A stretch of DNA of 15,484 nucleotides from an uncultured Lachnospiraceae bacterium (GTDB lineage: Bacteria; Bacillota; Clostridia; Lachnospirales; Lachnospiraceae). Every line of letters begins with the position of its first letter. The first letter of the stretch is position 1. The position numbers and the translations under genes were made by a program. The stretch is from the NCBI GenBank assembly GCA_902766655.1, contig CACXEL010000018.1, positions 1-15,484 on the forward strand. Reading direction: 5' to 3'. Of this stretch, positions 14,931 to 15,484 are shown piece by piece. The notes under the pieces were generated by a model. It ran no database searches and was not told the DNA's origin. It was given only the letters and a program-made list of their open reading frames with translations.

Positions 14931-15484
14931 ATGGATCGCTTTTTCAGCTTCGACAGCCCTGTGATGCGGTTCCTGACCAAGACCGCGGACCTCATTATTC
15001 TGAATGTCCTGACCATGCTGTGCTGCCTGCCGGTGATCACCGCGGGCGCTTCCTTCGCGGCCATGCACTACGTGCTGCTTCAGCTCGTGCGGGGCGAGGA
15101 GAGCTATATCATCAGGACCTTTTTTGCCCAGTTCAAGGCCAATTTCCTGAAGGCCACCGCATTGTGGATCTTCTTTCTGGTCCTCTTTGCGGGTATCGGC
15201 GCCGGTTTCTTCCTGATTTTGAGGGGCGGCGGGTCGACCCTCGTGCTGGTCGGAGAGGGCGTTCTGGGTCTGGTGATTTTCATGCTCTTTCTGTGGGCCT
15301 TCCCTCTCCAGGCCAAGTTCGAGAACACGCTGGGCGGCACACTGAAAAATGCCTACATGCTCGCCTTCCTGAAGCTCCATTACACCATCGCCATGGTGCT
15401 GGTCACTGTGACGGTCACGGCTCTCTGGGTTGCAGCCCGGCGGTTCATTTTCCTGGGCTTCATGCTGGGAATGACCCTGCCGGC
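14931..15484 (+). CDS. YesL/DUF624 family membrane protein, 3'-truncated by window edge
   Basis: This is a small integral membrane protein of the YesL (DUF624) family, often encoded in Gram-positive sugar-use loci; its molecular role is not established. The 184 visible codons run off the right edge without a stop. The start MDRFFSFDSPVMRFLTKTAD is characteristic of the family, as are CCLPVITAGASFAAMHY and the basic loop RTFFAQFKANF (about 62-72). Hydrophobic segments lie at about 21-46, 76-97, 104-126 and 151-169, and another appears to begin near 172. Family members are usually about 200-220 residues, so only the last few tens are missing. AAAGGAG five bases before the ATG supports the start. 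It is divergent from the second GH3 gene, consistent with a carbohydrate locus extending to the right. Confidence 0.88.
   Translation, partial: MDRFFSFDSPVMRFLTKTADLIILNVLTMLCCLPVITAGASFAAMHYVLLQLVRGEESYIIRTFFAQFKANFLKATALWIFFLVLFAGIGAGFFLILRGGGSTLVLVGEGVLGLVIFMLFLWAFPLQAKFENTLGGTLKNAYMLAFLKLHYTIAMVLVTVTVTALWVAARRFIFLGFMLGMTLP

Noticed and set aside
14592..15380. 262-codon minus-strand frame over the divergent spacer and YesL gene
   Set aside because: It crosses a promoter region and the hairpin and is antisense to a clear YesL-family start; no motifs are seen.

Overview
The window is visibly GC-rich, and its genes prefer C- or G-ending codons. The families present (a circularly permuted GH3 pair, GH36, a DUF624/YesL protein, an amidase with fibronectin-like repeats and a MacAB-like exporter without outer-membrane partner genes) point to an anaerobic Gram-positive gut Clostridia member, most likely a high-GC Lachnospiraceae relative. 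This placement is inferred from gene families and style; there is no rRNA or marker gene here.

Layout from left to right. (1) The 3' part of a GH36 alpha-galactosidase (1-1919) is cut by the window edge and followed by a hairpin terminator. (2) A secreted cell-wall amidase (2208-4610) has an acidic, repetitive spacer and four fibronectin-III-like modules. (3) A hotdog acyl-CoA thioesterase (4689-5174) has an unusually compact control region: a strong promoter, then an intrinsic-terminator hairpin, then the ribosome binding site. (4) A cytoplasmic GH3 glycosidase with inverted domain order (5298-7736) has its own promoter and a good terminator. (5) A three-gene exporter operon follows: adaptor (7873-10269), ABC ATPase (10266-10934, 4-base overlap) and MacB/FtsX-type permease (10936-12126). 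The adaptor is about twice normal size because some 440 residues lie between its lipoyl and beta-barrel parts. (6) A convergent intergenic spacer is filled by two long near-perfect hairpins that look like REP/MITE-type elements. (7) A second inverted-order GH3 lies on the minus strand (12305-14728). (8) A divergent intergenic region carries a third related hairpin between two extended -10 promoters, followed by a YesL/DUF624 membrane protein (14931 to the right edge, truncated).

Functionally the window mixes intracellular breakdown of plant-type oligosaccharides (alpha-galactosides by GH36, beta-linked glycosides by the two GH3 enzymes, and a YesL protein of the kind often found in sugar-use loci) with envelope functions (wall amidase, MacAB-like exporter). 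The two secreted or membrane-anchored envelope proteins both carry low-complexity Pro/Thr/Glu or Gly/Ser/Asp spacers, as expected for chains crossing a thick wall. I see no defence system, CRISPR array, tRNA, rRNA or complete transposon. The observations most worth following up are the giant adaptor insertion, the family of intergenic hairpins, and the promoter-terminator-RBS arrangement of the thioesterase gene.
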